Source of the DNA: Anastrepha obliqua
Lineage: Eukaryota > Arthropoda > Insecta > Diptera > Tephritidae
NCBI RefSeq assembly: GCF_027943255.1
Contig: NC_072893.1
Coordinates: 41,128,001 to 41,192,000 of the forward strand
Reading direction: 5' to 3'
DNA length: 64,000 nucleotides
Notes under the pieces: generated by a model
What the model was told of the DNA's origin: nothing
Seen by the model: only the letters and a program-made list of their open reading frames with translations
The model's database searches: none
Position numbers and translations under genes: made by a program
Shown here: in pieces, positions 1 to 10,848 of the stretch
Layout of the letters: every line of letters starts with the position of its first letter
Position numbering within the stretch: position 1 is the stretch's first letter

Positions 1-370
1 GCAGTGCACGGCGGACGGCGTGTTGCAATCACTAGGAAGCTGCCTCACTCGCTTGGCCCAAACTGCTGGACCAGCGCAGCTGTGGCAGAGATTGCTGATA
101 GATCAGCTTTAAAGTAAACGAAAGTGTTTATGTTTTTGTTTTGTTTAGATTTCACAAAGTTAATGGTAGCTGGGCTTGCTTAATATGCCAGTGAATGGCT
201 TGATGACCCTTGTCTAGCTTACGTGTATAAGTGAATTCTGGTTGGTCGTTCAAAATATGTATTGGATTGTGATAAATTGAGAACTTCTGACAATTTATAT
301 TGTATTTTTTAATATAATTTGAACAAATTTTTTTAATATATAAAAATTGAATTTTAATAAAAAACAAAAA
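1..370. other. Unassigned AT-rich sequence
   Basis: The first 110 bases are GC-richer than the rest and may be the edge of something cut by the window start. I recognise no domain in any frame. The remainder is AT-rich and ends in an A-run just before repeat copy A. Confidence 0.4.
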
Positions 371-1071
371 AGTGTATGTAGCATAGTACACATAACAGAA
401 GTGAGACTTTCAAGGCAGACAAAGAAAGACGAAGAAACCCGAGAGAGAATGAGAGAGAGAGAGAGATAGAGAAAGAATATATATCTAAATAAGTTCACAA
501 CATTTGCAGAGAATACAAATAGACAAAATTTACAAAAAACGGAGAAGGGTCTACCGGTGTAGGTAAACGCCGGACACAAACCGTGGCAACAACGCGCAGT
601 ACTCCGCACAAGCGCAGCGACTCCAGGATCGCAGCAGAAATTACCGCAAGACAAAACCAATAAATCCGACGCCGGAATGGATAGCACTTTCTAGTACGTA
701 CAAGCACTAGCCAGGAAACGGAAACACGCGCTAAAAAGTAGGCACAAAAAAACGCCAAAAAAATTGGGACCAAAAAACGCCCCAAACAGTAGGCACCAAA
801 AATATATTTCCTAAAAGTTTGCACCAACAAACAAGCGCCAAAAAGTAGGCAGTGTTATTTCTCACTAGAAATTAGCAACCACAAGGAAAAACTTAGGAAA
901 AATAGCCTAAAGTGTATCTAAGATATATATAAGGTATAGCTCTCTCTCTCCTTTTCCTCTACGTTATATCTTTTTTCTCTCTCGCGGAACGAAAATACCC
1001 AAAACGTTGCATGGCCTTGAAATTTTACTCTCCATTCTCGCTCGTCCATCGACGTCTAAGAAGTTTCACTT
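371..1071. mobile_element. Unclassified interspersed repeat, copy A
   Basis: Bases about 371-540 match 9516-9690, and bases about 921-1071 match 10365-10505, at high identity and in the same order. The intervening 380 bases have no counterpart in copy B. One end opens with AAGTG and the other closes with CACTT, so a very short terminal inverted repeat is possible. A GA-rich run near the left end faces a CT-rich run near the right end, which may be a longer imperfect inverted repeat. There is no open frame of note. It could be a non-autonomous DNA element or a diverged LTR; orientation is unknown. Copy B interrupts a mariner, which shows that this unit moves. Confidence 0.6.
730..855. repeat. 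Short degenerate tandem motif inside repeat copy A
   Basis: The motif AAAAAGTAGGCAC, followed by AAAAAACGCC, recurs with small changes at about 732, 788 and 838, with related pieces between. Copy B lacks it. Confidence 0.5.
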
Positions 1072-1429
1072 CAAAAATAATAATAAACGTATGAATTAGA
1101 GTATACAATTTTAGGATGCTCGAGAATTTTTTTACGTGGAAGAGAATGCCGAACTCTGTCTGTAAAAAGAAAAAAAAATATCAGAAATCAATAAAAATTT
1201 TAAGCCACTTCAAGTTTAAACTTTAACGTACAGTCTGGCTAATGACCGGCGAAATTCGAAGTTAAACTTCCGTTATAAAATATGTAAATGCTGCCACATA
1301 ATCGCATCCCTTTCGCACTACGCCTTGTAAATTGCACAGTTAGTTCTGTGAGAAAATTAAAAAGTGTACGCTGTTTTTACAAAATCTGTTTCGCGTATGA
1401 AAAACGAAAAAGCGTATGAGAAAAGCAAT
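1072..1429. other. Unassigned sequence
   Basis: AT-rich, with no domain recognised. It may hold the 5' untranslated end of the Tc1-like remnant that follows, but I cannot place a terminal repeat. Confidence 0.3.
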
Positions 1430-1943
1430 CTAAAGGTCCGAAAACGTCACGTGCATCTGTAGAAGACGTTCATAAATATGTAAATGGTTTCAATGGTATA
1501 CCGACGTCAAAAACGTTGACGACTTACCCGGACAAGGCCAAAACAACAAAGTAACTCTCCCAAGTAAGATCAGAAGATCATTGAAATGTTTGTGAGAAAA
1601 CAAAACTTATCGTAACGTCAAGGTGAAGCAATTTTAAGCAAAAGTGGTGTTAATGTGTCCAAAGATACGATTCGAGGACTTTTGGTGCAAAATATCTCAA
1701 ACTCCGGAGCATATTGCAAAACCCGCTTTCCTCATTATCACACATTGAAAAAAGACTTGCATGAGCTAAAGCACATTCAAAACGAATTTGAACGGAAATT
1801 CACGGATGAATCTTCCTTTTGGACAAATAGTTGCATACATAGTTGCAGTCCTGGTGTACTACTGAAACTTCAACGAACTGCTAAGCATCCAATTAAATTG
1901 CATGTTTGGCGCTGCTTCTTCGAAAAAAGAGGTGAAGGCCTTC
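1430..1943 (+). pseudogene. Tc1-like transposase remnant
   Basis: In three shifted frames I read the order expected of a Tc1-like transposase. There is an HTH-like stretch around GVNVSKDTIRGLL (about 1645-1690), then KTRFPHYHTLKKD, then TDESSFW (about 1804-1824) carrying the first catalytic Asp region, and TAKHPIKLHVWRCFF (about 1879-1923). DESSFW and KHPIKxHVWGCF are typical of Tc1-like DDE transposases. The second and third catalytic residues are absent because the match stops at about 1943, where mariner sequence begins. Stops and frameshifts make it non-functional. Confidence 0.72.
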
Positions 1944-2325
1944 TGAATTCGACAAAGAACGTCTCAAACCACTTGCGAAGGAGAACGGTCGCCAAACCAG
2001 TCGTGAATTGGTGGAAAAAATGAACTGCGATAATAAAACGATTCTCAATTACCTTCATTCAATGGGATTTACCGAAAAATTGGGAGCCTGGGTGCCTCAA
2101 CAAACACGAAAGTTGATAAATGGTGCCTATACATCAATATGAAGCAAAGAAAGGATGGAGACACGCCTAAGCCGAGAGTCAAGCCGAATCTTCATCCAAA
2201 GAAGATGATGATATGTGGTTGGTAGGACTCGGAGGTCGTGATGCACTGGAAAATGCTCGAAAATAATGCCACGGCCAAAAATGAGCCCTTTATTGCCCAG
2301 CTACACCGCGTGCAAGAACTATTTA
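1944..2325 (+). pseudogene. mariner transposase fragment (mar-4, copy 1)
   Basis: The frame reads FDKERLKPLAKENGRQTSRE, then KMNCDNKTILNYLHSMGF and GAWVPQ, the second helix-turn-helix and linker of mariner transposases. A frame change leads to CLYINMKQRK, PRVKP and HWKMLENNAT, the region just after the first catalytic Asp. It stops near AQLHRVQE. The same family is present, longer, at 62668-63520. The left junction at about 1943 abuts the Tc1-like remnant without spacer. The catalytic triad is lost. Confidence 0.82.
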
Positions 2326-2527
2326 TTTTTAGTACCACAGCAACGAGTACTCAACTACCTGAGCTCAGTCACAGTTAAATACATATATGTATGTATATGT
2401 TATAATATGATTTAAACTGTTGAACTCCACTGAGTGTTAAATGACCTCCAAATGTTGACCATTTCCTTGTTGACGTGGCGCAGCCTCAGCTCTTGAAGCT
2501 GACTTCTAATTGTGGACGAAATCAGCA

Positions 2528-2960
2528 TCAGTGTTGCCATGACTCAGCCTCACTCAATGTCTGCGACCACGAATTTCGATCCTTTGCAGACATCCTGTAG
2601 TGTCTAAGCCCGTAGATCTTAGCGTCGTTATTAAATGTGTCAATCCAGGCTTTCCGTGGGCGATCATTTTTGTAAGGCAGATGCAACTTACTACTGTGGA
2701 ACTGTTTTGCGATTTCGTTTAGGCCCACCCTCAGCACATGTCTAGCCTACTTAAGACGCTGAAGCATCGTGCAGCCGGCGATTTGGCAGTCGCTTAGCTC
2801 AGCTAGTCAGTCATTGTTGTAACGTAGGCAATAGTTGACGTGATTTATTCGCACTAGTCCAAGGATGCGACGCACGATGGCAGATCCAAGATATGTGAAC
2901 GACACTACCCGCTCTATAGTGTCGTTCTGCCAATCAGTATGGCAGATTTAAGTCATTTAG
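2528..2960 (-). pseudogene. RTE-like LINE, C-terminal reverse transcriptase remnant
   Basis: On the minus strand the frame reads VSFTYLGSAI near 2905-2935, then RRILGLVRINHVNY, two in-frame stops, ARHVLRVGLNEIAK and RPRKAWIDTF before a stop at about 2528. The YLGSAI block and the closing RPRxxWxD block are characteristic of the reverse transcriptase tail of RTE-type and related endonuclease/RT retroposons. Comparison with 52180-52925 suggests that material between the YLGSAI and RILG blocks is missing. Non-functional. Confidence 0.68.
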
Positions 2961-4558
2961 AACTTTTCTAGTGCAAAAAAATTTAGTCTTTTTCCCCGCT
3001 GCTGTACTGCTGCATTATTAGATCGATGACCTCCGCGAAAGCTAGAATTTGCGATGATTTTACCAACAGTGGCGTTCCGGAACATACCATAGATGCGGAC
3101 AAACAAAAAACAATAATGTAATTTGTTGTTTTATTGTTAACCCATCGCTGTGCTCACAAAATAAAAATATAAGAATTTTTAATAAAAAAAAAAAAACAAG
3201 TAAACCAAATTGAATTTAATATTTTTAATTAATTTATTTAATTAAATTCAATTTGTAGAATTTTTACTAATCACAAATCGACAAGAAAGTGACTCCGGCA
3301 GACGTTCTGCCAAGTAACCAAGCGCAAAGTTTGTAACTTTCATTTTCTTTGTAAGCGATTTTGTGTTGGAAGCTTTTTTAATTACATGATGTCTGCGTCT
3401 CGAGCGCGGCCCAAGTGTCTAAACAAATAAAGAGAAAGAAAAATGAAAAAACAAACAAAAACTTGCAAACAAATGAGAAACTTCGACTACGGGTGGAACA
3501 GCGTGGCGACGGTGGCTTTGGGGGGGGCAAAAGCGACTGCAAACGGCAGCTCAGACAGTGAGTGGCATCTTAACCCATTGTTAACGCATTCCACTCCCCA
3601 CCTGCTCAACTGCAAGCAGACACATTCCGTCACAGCTGTGCGCAACAAAAGCAATAATGTTTGCGTTTCTGGTGGACGGCTGTTGTTGGTTTGTCGGTTA
3701 TGTTACACGGGGTTTGCGTGTCTGGTGCTGTTTTAATCACACCGGAAGGGTACAATTCAAAAATTATTACTTACTCACAAAAAACTGAGTATAAAAAGAA
3801 AAAAAAAGCACAAAAAAAGGAAAAAAATGTATAAAAAAAGCACAAAAAGGCAGACGCGTTGAGAAGCTTTGTAGAAAGGGTTTAAAAATAATATAATAAT
3901 TAAATGAAGAGAAATAGAAGAGCCAAAAAGTATTTTTCTGCGCAAAGACAATTTGACAATGAAAGACAATATTTTTGAAACCAAAAAATAAAATAGTCAA
4001 AACTGAATTTCAAGTGGCAAACATTTGTTTAGAAAACACAAAACAAAAAGCAAAAAAAGTAAAGTAAAACCTAGAAAAGGTAAGTGGCATAAATTTGGAT
4101 TTGTATGAGATGAGTGGCCCAAGCAGCGACCAGCGAGCGGTTGCAAGTGACACTTGAACCTGAAATTTACATAAAGTTGACGAAAAAATATAACAACAAT
4201 GGCCAGTAAAATACGCGCGCTGCTGAAACTTTTTCCGGGCACGCCAACCACAGCTACTGTTATTCCATTTACAAACTGACAGCCATGCAACTCTAAGTTG
4301 CAGTTGTTGTTGCTATGAGTTTATGAACTTTTTGACTGCTTGCCATCCCGTGCGCAGACGGAGACATTTGCGTGCCACAATTCAATATACCGAAGCAAAA
4401 TGCATTTTTTATGTTTATATGTTTGTAACATGCAGCTGAGAAGCTAAACGAGGTCCATTAACGACTAGACGTTTGCACGCGACCAAAAAGAACCGGCAAT
4501 AACCATAACAATAAAGTTTAGTTTGGCAAGGGTAGCGCCAGTTGACAAATTGGGCGCG
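2961..4558. other. Unassigned AT-rich stretch
   Basis: A-runs and homopolymer-rich sequence with short spurious frames. A 97-residue frame at 3443-3736 shows no recognisable domain. One clean hairpin is listed separately. Nothing else is supported. Confidence 0.4.
3207..3254. repeat. Inverted repeat, 14-bp perfect arms
   Basis: The arm AAATTGAATTTAAT (3207-3220) is the exact reverse complement of 3241-3254; the 20-base loop is itself A/T only. No function can be assigned. Confidence 0.8.
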
Positions 4559-4618
4559 CGACCGAGAGAGAGAAGGAGACAGAGCGAGAGTGAGCCAGAG
4601 GGAGCGAGAGTGAGACGA
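4559..4618. repeat. GA-rich purine run
   Basis: About 60 bases of GAGAGA and GAGCGAGAGTGAG-like units. Such runs can bind GAGA-type factors in flies, but there is no gene start here, so it is listed only as low-complexity sequence. Confidence 0.5.
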
Positions 4619-4809
4619 AATATAGAAACACTTAATATTTATTCTCATAATTTACTGGGTGGACTAAAATAACCGGATGCAAGAGCTCGGATGTCGTTGA
4701 ACGAATAACGGAAGGATGTGCGGAAATATGCGCTAGGCACATAAGCTTGGCATTTTATCGCCGCAATAACAGTAATTACGGTGCGAATATTGGAGTAAGA
4801 GTTGGGTGA

Positions 4810-5040
4810 GAGGTTGCAAATGTACGATGTCGCTGGTGCACGCAGATGATATTGACATCTTTAGCCTCTGCATCAGGGCAGTCAGAGCGGCTTTCTTCAG
4901 CTTATGTGGAAACAAAGGTAGATTTAGCTTTGAAACAGGACACACTGAAGTACCACCTGGCAAGACACAAAAAGTGTGCGAGTGCTAGAATACACACTAC
5001 TGTTGACTCTTGTACTGCCTCTTACGGTTGACAGTCGTGA
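4810..5040 (+). pseudogene. RTE-like LINE, reverse transcriptase fragment
   Basis: The frame VHADDIDIFSLCIRAV (about 4833-4880) resembles the YADDID motif C of RTE-type reverse transcriptases, with Tyr replaced by His. After a frameshift the line continues SSAYVETKVDLALKQDTLKY and then THTTVDS-like sequence, matching the order of the segment after motif C. About 230 bases survive; there is no terminal structure. The stretch to 5270 after it is unassigned. Confidence 0.6.
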
Positions 5041-5269
5041 AGGACCAGAAAAAAAACAACATAACACAGCACCAACAATGTTAGCCTTAAAACCAAGCGA
5101 GGCACGACTATTGCCAATAGATGATGTCTTCAGCTCGATAGCGATTGAAAAGAAGAAGACTCTCTTCAATAACAAAAACCACACTCCAAGTCTACCGTCA
5201 TCCTTGTTTTTCCTTTACGGTTAAGTTTCAAGCCTATGGATTTAAAAAATATCGAAAAAATTTCCAAAT

Positions 5270-5416
5270 TAGTTGCTTAGACTGTGCAACTAAAATTCTG
5301 GAGCTACACTGTGGACCTAGGCCTGGTATTAGATAGACAACTAAATTGAAATTTAAATATAGAAGCCAAATTAGATCAGATCAGTTAATAAGAACTATTA
5401 TTTGGGCGTTATGGGA
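5270..5416 (+). pseudogene. Possible LINE reverse transcriptase thumb scrap
   Basis: A short frame reads LGLVLDRQLN (about 5317-5346), similar to the YLGxxLDxxLxW block of Jockey/I-group reverse transcriptases. It is too short for certainty. It abuts the mariner piece that follows. Confidence 0.35.
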
Positions 5417-5815
5417 TGTCTACGTGAATAAATTCGCCAAAATAAAAAGATTTTGTGGGAAACAACTCGTGTATTTTGCGCCATGATAACGCACCGTCAC
5501 ACAGTGCCATTAATATTTGTGAATTTTTTACCAAGAACGAAGCAAATACCATCCAGCAGCCATCGAATTCACCTGATAAGGCTATCTGCCATTTTTTTCT
5601 GTTTATTCGAGTCCAAAAACCGGTAGGCGGAATGCGTTTTAACAGCCCAAAGGAAGTACTGGATAAATCGAAGACGGCTTTGATGGCAATACCGAAAACA
5701 AAGTCCTAGATGTGTTTCGAGAACTGGATCAAACGATGGCATAAGTGCGTTGCAGTTGATGGAAAACACTTGGAAGGCGATAAAATCACTTTTGAGGAAA
5801 ATTTACATTTAGTCC
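5417..5815 (+). pseudogene. mariner transposase, C-terminal catalytic fragment
   Basis: The frame reads NNSCILRHDNAPSHSA (second catalytic Asp in HDNAPSH, about 5485), then NSPDKAICHFFLF, where the third catalytic Asp of the usual CDFFLF motif is His. Spacing between the two positions is 34 residues, the mariner DD34D distance. After a stop at 5707 the same frame continues CFENWIKRWHKC and LEGDKITFEEN, the usual C-terminus. The N-terminal half is missing and the element is inactive. Confidence 0.85.
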
Positions 5816-6929
5816 ATGGCTGAGAACGAACCCGGTCACAACTGGTAGGCACCCACAAACTCGCTTGGCTTTAAATTCTTTCACTGAGTAATCAACTGGC
5901 AAAGTGTAAACGAAAATGCTCCCCTAAAACCGTTCTCCCTGCTATGCTCAACACATCCGTGCTTACCTTTCACTTAACAATTCATCATTTTCCGGTGAAT
6001 GTGCTTGGCAATATTTTATGGTACCGGTACGTAAGTGCAACATTTACATATTCGTATATGACCGCAATTCGGCCAGATTGCATTATTATCAACAAGACAG
6101 AAGAAAAGGCGGCATTCAACAGAGCAACCAAGTGTCCCTTCGCTTGGCCTGCATTTTGTGCTAATAGTAAAAGTGTTGCTTGCATTAATTGCAACTTCCG
6201 CAAAGCAATTTACACACACTAATAGCCATTAAACGTAAACACATACACACACACACAAACATCATGGCACTTCACTGCAATTTTCTGCTCTGCGCGCTCT
6301 TCTCTCTAATGAAAATTCCCAGTGACTCTGGTTGTTAATTTCGTCATTGCACATAAAAGTTGGCAATAAAGTTGAAATTGCCAACAACAAATGCATCAAA
6401 TACTGTGGCTGCTGCTGCTCCTTCAACAGTCAGTTGCCGGTTGGTTGGTTAATGTTGTTGTAAGTCAAGTGCAATGCTTCTGTAAATTCATGCAATATCA
6501 TTTCGGTTTTATGTCTGTTGTCGCATGCTGCCAACTCTTGCTCACCTTTACTGCCATTATTAGCTTACTTTATGGGGGGGCCCCAGAGACGAACTGCAAC
6601 TACTGTTGCTTTTGCGGTAGCAGATACAATCAGGATGCAATATTGTAATTAAAATTATGATGGGAGCCAACACCTAATTGCAGTGACGAAGAAAATGTCA
6701 GCAATATTCTAGATAGTTGCAGAAGTGGTTGTAAAGTTTCGAAGTGAAGAATTGTCTTTTTACAATTAGTAAATAGTTAGTCGCTACATTGTTATTTGTT
6801 TTTAAGCATTCTTTAGGAATATATTGGGACATTTTCTATTCGCAGTACGCATTTGCATATAAATCGCAAGGTATGAAACTTTCAGAGATTACTAAGCCAA
6901 AGCCTCAGCTTTAATGAGAGAAAAAATGT
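5816..6929. other. Unassigned sequence
   Basis: Contains (CA)n near 6245-6260 and short hydrophobic frames without known domains. No gene or mobile element recognised. Confidence 0.4.
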
Positions 6930-8430
6930 GAGAAAGGGCGGATTTCAAAACTATCAAAAAACAATATTTACCTACAATTTTAATAAAATAGTGGAATGGT
7001 TTTCTAATCAAACTTTTAGGGAATATATTAAAAAAAAAAGTTAATGTTTAAAAAAATAATAATTGAAAAAATTAAAAAAGAATTTATTTATAAACAGTAA
7101 ACTTAAAAAAAATTACTTAAAAAAATTTAATTAAAAAAAAAAAAATGATTAAAATTTTATTATATTTTTTTTAATGTTAAAAAGAAGCTATCAGTAGAGG
7201 GAAATAAGCAAAAACAATTAAATGATTTTCCAAACAAATTTTTTAGGGAATATATTAAAACAAAGAATGTTAATGCTTTTAAAAAATTAAAAAAAAAAAA
7301 TGTAATTAAAAAAATTATACAAAAAATTAACAAAAAAAAAACACAGTAAACCTAAAAAAATTAATTAATTAAAAAATTAAAAAAAAAATTAAATTAAATT
7401 AAATTAAAAATTAAAAAAAATTAAATTTTTTCAAAAACCTTTGTTCTTCAAAAATACCGAAAAACAATATTTTCCAAAAATTTTAACAAAAAGAAAAATG
7501 AAATGGTTCCGAAACAAATTTGTTAGGGAACCTTTAAAAAAAAATGTTAATGTTTTTAAAAAATAAAAAAAAAATTAAAAAAAAAATAGTTTAAAAGCAG
7601 TGAACTTAAAAAAATTAAATTAAAAATAAGAAAAAAATTAAATTGAACTAAAACTTAAAAAAAAAATATTTTTTTTTCGTCACGTCAATTAAAAAATTAA
7701 AAAAAAAAATACTTATATTAAAAAAATAAAAATAAAATAATTTAAAAGCAGTAAACTTAAAAAACTTAAATTAAAAATAAGAGAAAAACCAAATTAAATT
7801 ATAAATTAAAAAAGAATAATAATTTTTTTTCGTCACGTCAAAATCAAATTTATTTTTTATGTCAAAAGGAAGCTATCAGTGAAAAAATAACAGAGAGGGT
7901 GTTTTTCAAAAATAACAAAAAACAATATTTTCCAAAAATTTTAACAAAAAAAAATAAATTAAATGGTTCCGAAACTAATTTGTAAGGGGAAAATATTAAA
8001 AAAATATGTTTGTGTTTTTAAAAAATTAAAAAAAAAAATCATTTAAAAGCAGTAAGCTTCACAACATTTAATTAAAAATAAGAAAAAAATTAAATTAAAT
8101 TAAAAATTAAAAAAAAATAATAATAATTTTTTTTCGTCATGTTAAAATTAAATTTCTTTTTTATGTCAAAATGAAGCTATCAGTGAGGGAAAAATGACAG
8201 GCAGTGTGTTTTTCAAAAATAACAAAAAACAATATTTCCCAAAAATGTAAACAAAAAAAAAATTAAATGGTTTCTAAAGGGATATTAAAAAAATAAAATC
8301 TTAATTAATTTAAATTTAATAAAAAAAAAATAATATAAATAAAAAAATTTAGTTTTAAAAAATTTTTATTTTAGAAAATTTAATTAAAAAAAAAAAATTT
8401 AATATAAATAATATTTTGTTTATGTTAAAA
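6930..8430. repeat. Degenerate AT-rich tandem array
   Basis: Long A-rich blocks recur with shared landmarks. GAAGCTATCAGT occurs at about 7183, 7869 and 8172. GCAGTAAACTTA-like boxes occur at about 7095, 7344, 7597, 7747 and 8048. ACAATATTTTCCAAAAATTT occurs at about 6962, 7462, 7918 and 8228. Spacing varies from about 150 to 690 bases, so units have been lost or expanded. No coding content. Confidence 0.75.
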
Positions 8431-9324
8431 AGAACCGAAATTATCTCATTTTAATCCACTCTGTATCAACATTTTTTAAATCTCGAAACTATTGAATTTT
8501 TTCCAAAATGTTTTCACTTGGGTCACTTGACAAGGAATCGCTTAGGTCCCAAACGGCATGTTGCGCTCGATGGAAGTAGCTCAATGTGGCTGACTGCTCC
8601 CTGCCCTTTCAATCCCACCCAACACATAATAAAGCCTTGTTGGTCGTTAATCTGGACATGGTGATCGTATGGTGATCGAGTGGTGATTAAACGACGGTCT
8701 TTTTTGACTATTGTTTATTTATGTATTAATTTGTATTTATTTTATTGCAATAATCTACAGTACAAACTAGCTTGTAGACTAGACAAAAATGTGAAGAAAA
8801 CAAAAAAAACCAAAAATTTAGCAATCAAAACACTAAAATATTAGCAATTCACATACAATACTGAAATTTAAAATTTTTACAAAATTAGATTCAGATAAAG
8901 CGAAACCCAGCTGTCCGGCAGCTAAGAGCAGCCTATCTACCCCCACTCAACCTTAAATTAACCTTACCCTTTGCTCATGCAAAGTGCGGAGGTAAAAATA
9001 ACTTTCTTTTAATAGAAAGTGTTTATTTCTGCATATTTTTCTCGCAATATAAATCTAAAATAAACACTAAACATTTCAGAATACGCAGATATTCCATATG
9101 CAGGTTGTAAACAAAATTCCATATCAAAATATAATATTTTTATATCACGAAAATCATCAACACGAGGGTTGTCTTTTATATGTTGTACCTTTTCGTGTGC
9201 TTTGCTGTAGTTTGATAGTTTTATGGAAAAGCTTGGTATTTTTTAGCATAAACTTACATATAATTTTTTCACTTATGAGCTTTATTTCTTTTTTTTACAG
9301 TGAACTTGAAAATTCATCTCGCCA
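8431..9324. other. Unassigned sequence
   Basis: Mixed AT-rich sequence. I could not match 8500-8700, which is less AT-rich, to any element family. Confidence 0.35.
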
Positions 9325-9513
9325 ATAAGATGAAATTAAATCTTGAAAACTTTCGTGCGATGCTTTATTACGATTTTTGACGTGAGTTATCGAAACAGGA
9401 ATTTTCGAAATAGGAGTGAAGCACTACAGTTAGTCACTGTGAAATGCTGGTACCACGCATTACAAAGTGGCCGTCGATACTTGTAGGACAGATTTCGTGA
9501 AGGCCGTCAAAAA
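9325..9513 (+). pseudogene. mariner mar-1, N-terminal piece
   Basis: The frame begins MKLNLENFRAMLYYDF (9329 on) and, through small frameshifts and stops, continues with EMLVPRITKW-like and DEFREGRPK-like sequence (AGATTTCGTGAAGGCCGTC at 9490-9508). This is the first helix-turn-helix region of a mariner transposase. The line breaks at about 9514, where repeat copy B starts, and resumes at about 10506. Confidence 0.75.
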
Positions 9514-10505
9514 AAAAGTGCGTGTAGCGTAGTACACATAACAGAAGTGGAACATTCAAGGCAGACAAAGAGAGAGGCAGAGACCCGAGAGAGAATGCGG
9601 GAGAGAGAGAGAGAAATAATATATATCTAAATTTCTATATACATAAAATTCACAACATTTGCAGAGAATACAAATAGACGAAATTTACAAAAAAATTCCC
9701 CTTCATCGCTCGACATATTGACAACTCGTACTTTTACGAGAGATAGTTGCATAGTGTGCGGACCAGCCACTGACGATACGACCCGTGTGCGGAGGCCCTA
9801 ACTGCGTTAATTCCTAAACATTCTTCAAATTGAATCTGCCCTGCGAATACCTAGCAGCGACGTTGAAATAAAATTTGCTTCGGCATAAGTGTCTTGCTTT
9901 TACCTGATAGCACTGCTTAAATACTATTCACAATAGAGCAAGCGCATCTAACTTTGCACTGAACATCAATCGGCTTTTTTTTAAAGACGTACACGGGGAC
10001 AAATTTGTTTCTTTTTCGTAAAGTTTCAAGGTAAATTAGTTAAAAAATTCTTAATTTACCAGTTATCGAGGATAAAAAGATATGCGGTATACGACGACTA
10101 ATGGATGGATCTGAGCTTGGACGAAATAGTTAAAACAAAAAAGATTGCTCGGCCATCAGCAGTTAAGAAATTGTAGATGTGTCGAAATATATTTCCCTGT
10201 CTTCAAGTCTGAGCAATCTGAAATCTTAATTTAAAGAGAGCGTTGTGACTCATGCCCGTAATAAAATATAATATTAATATATAAGCTGTCAAATATCGGA
10301 CGGTCAACAGCAAATAATCAACCGAAAATGGATGCATTTGTGATGATAAATTACTATAAAATATATAAGGTATAGCTCTCCGTCTGCTTTTCCTCTACGT
10401 TATATCTTTTTTCTTTCTCGTGGAACGAAAATGCCCAAAACGTTACATGGCCTTGAAATTTTACTCTCCATTCTCGCTCGTCCATCGAAGCCTAAGAAGC
10501 ACTTC
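9514..10505. mobile_element. Unclassified interspersed repeat, copy B
   Basis: The ends match copy A (371-540 and 921-1071), but the ~675-base interior (about 9690-10365) is unrelated to the copy A interior. It sits inside mariner mar-1: GAAGGCCGTC just left of it and ACAATCGATGCTGTGCG just right of it encode adjoining parts of the same transposase. That fixes the element borders to within a few bases. An A-run at both borders may be the target duplication. No coding capacity found in the interior. Confidence 0.68.
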
Positions 10506-10848
10506 GAAAAGCCTGTGGCAAAAACAATCGATGCTGTGCGTCAATTGATAACCAAGATCGTGAGATGTGACATACGAGTTTTACAAGCATTAGAGGGACC
10601 AGCATACATTCAATAGTGCATGAACATTTCAGTAGCGGTGGTTCAAAGCAAGTCTATGAAGTAGTAACAGGTGACTAAACTTAGATCTATGCATATGAGA
10701 CAGAAGTAAAACAGTAATTGACGGTATGGGTGCTCCAAGTCGAGCTGCATCCAAATAAATTTTTTGGCGGAAACTGCACCGCAAAGCAAATGCTCGCATG
10801 TTTTATCGAAAAATATTGCAATGTCGCAACTGCCCCACTAGAGAAATC
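10506..10848 (+). pseudogene. mariner mar-1, middle piece
   Basis: Frames read TIDAVRQLI, then (shifted) SIHSIVHEHF, the end of the second helix-turn-helix. After a gap come IYAYETEVKQ, WVLQVELHP and STAKQML-like sequence (NCTAKQMLACFIEK) to ATAPLE at about 10840. This is the stretch that follows the first catalytic Asp in this mariner type. It is interrupted at about 10849 by a LINE 3' end; homology resumes at 11168. Confidence 0.8.

Noticed and set aside
371..540. Left LTR of an LTR retrotransposon
   Set aside because: No direct repeat of this stretch is found downstream within a plausible distance, and no gag/pol lies between; kept as unclassified.
3443..3736. 97-residue frame as a small gene
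   Set aside because: Composition follows base bias, there is no motif or splice context, and it sits in A-rich noise.
4559..4618. GAGA-type core promoter
   Set aside because: No initiator, downstream promoter element or gene start nearby.
6391..6648. 85-residue hydrophobic, Cys-rich frame as a secreted peptide
   Set aside because: The leucine run comes from CTG/CTC repeats. There is no convincing signal-peptide/mature organisation or conservation evidence.
8500..8720. Tc1-like remnant on the minus strand
   Set aside because: Short suggestive strings only; no ordered set of motifs.
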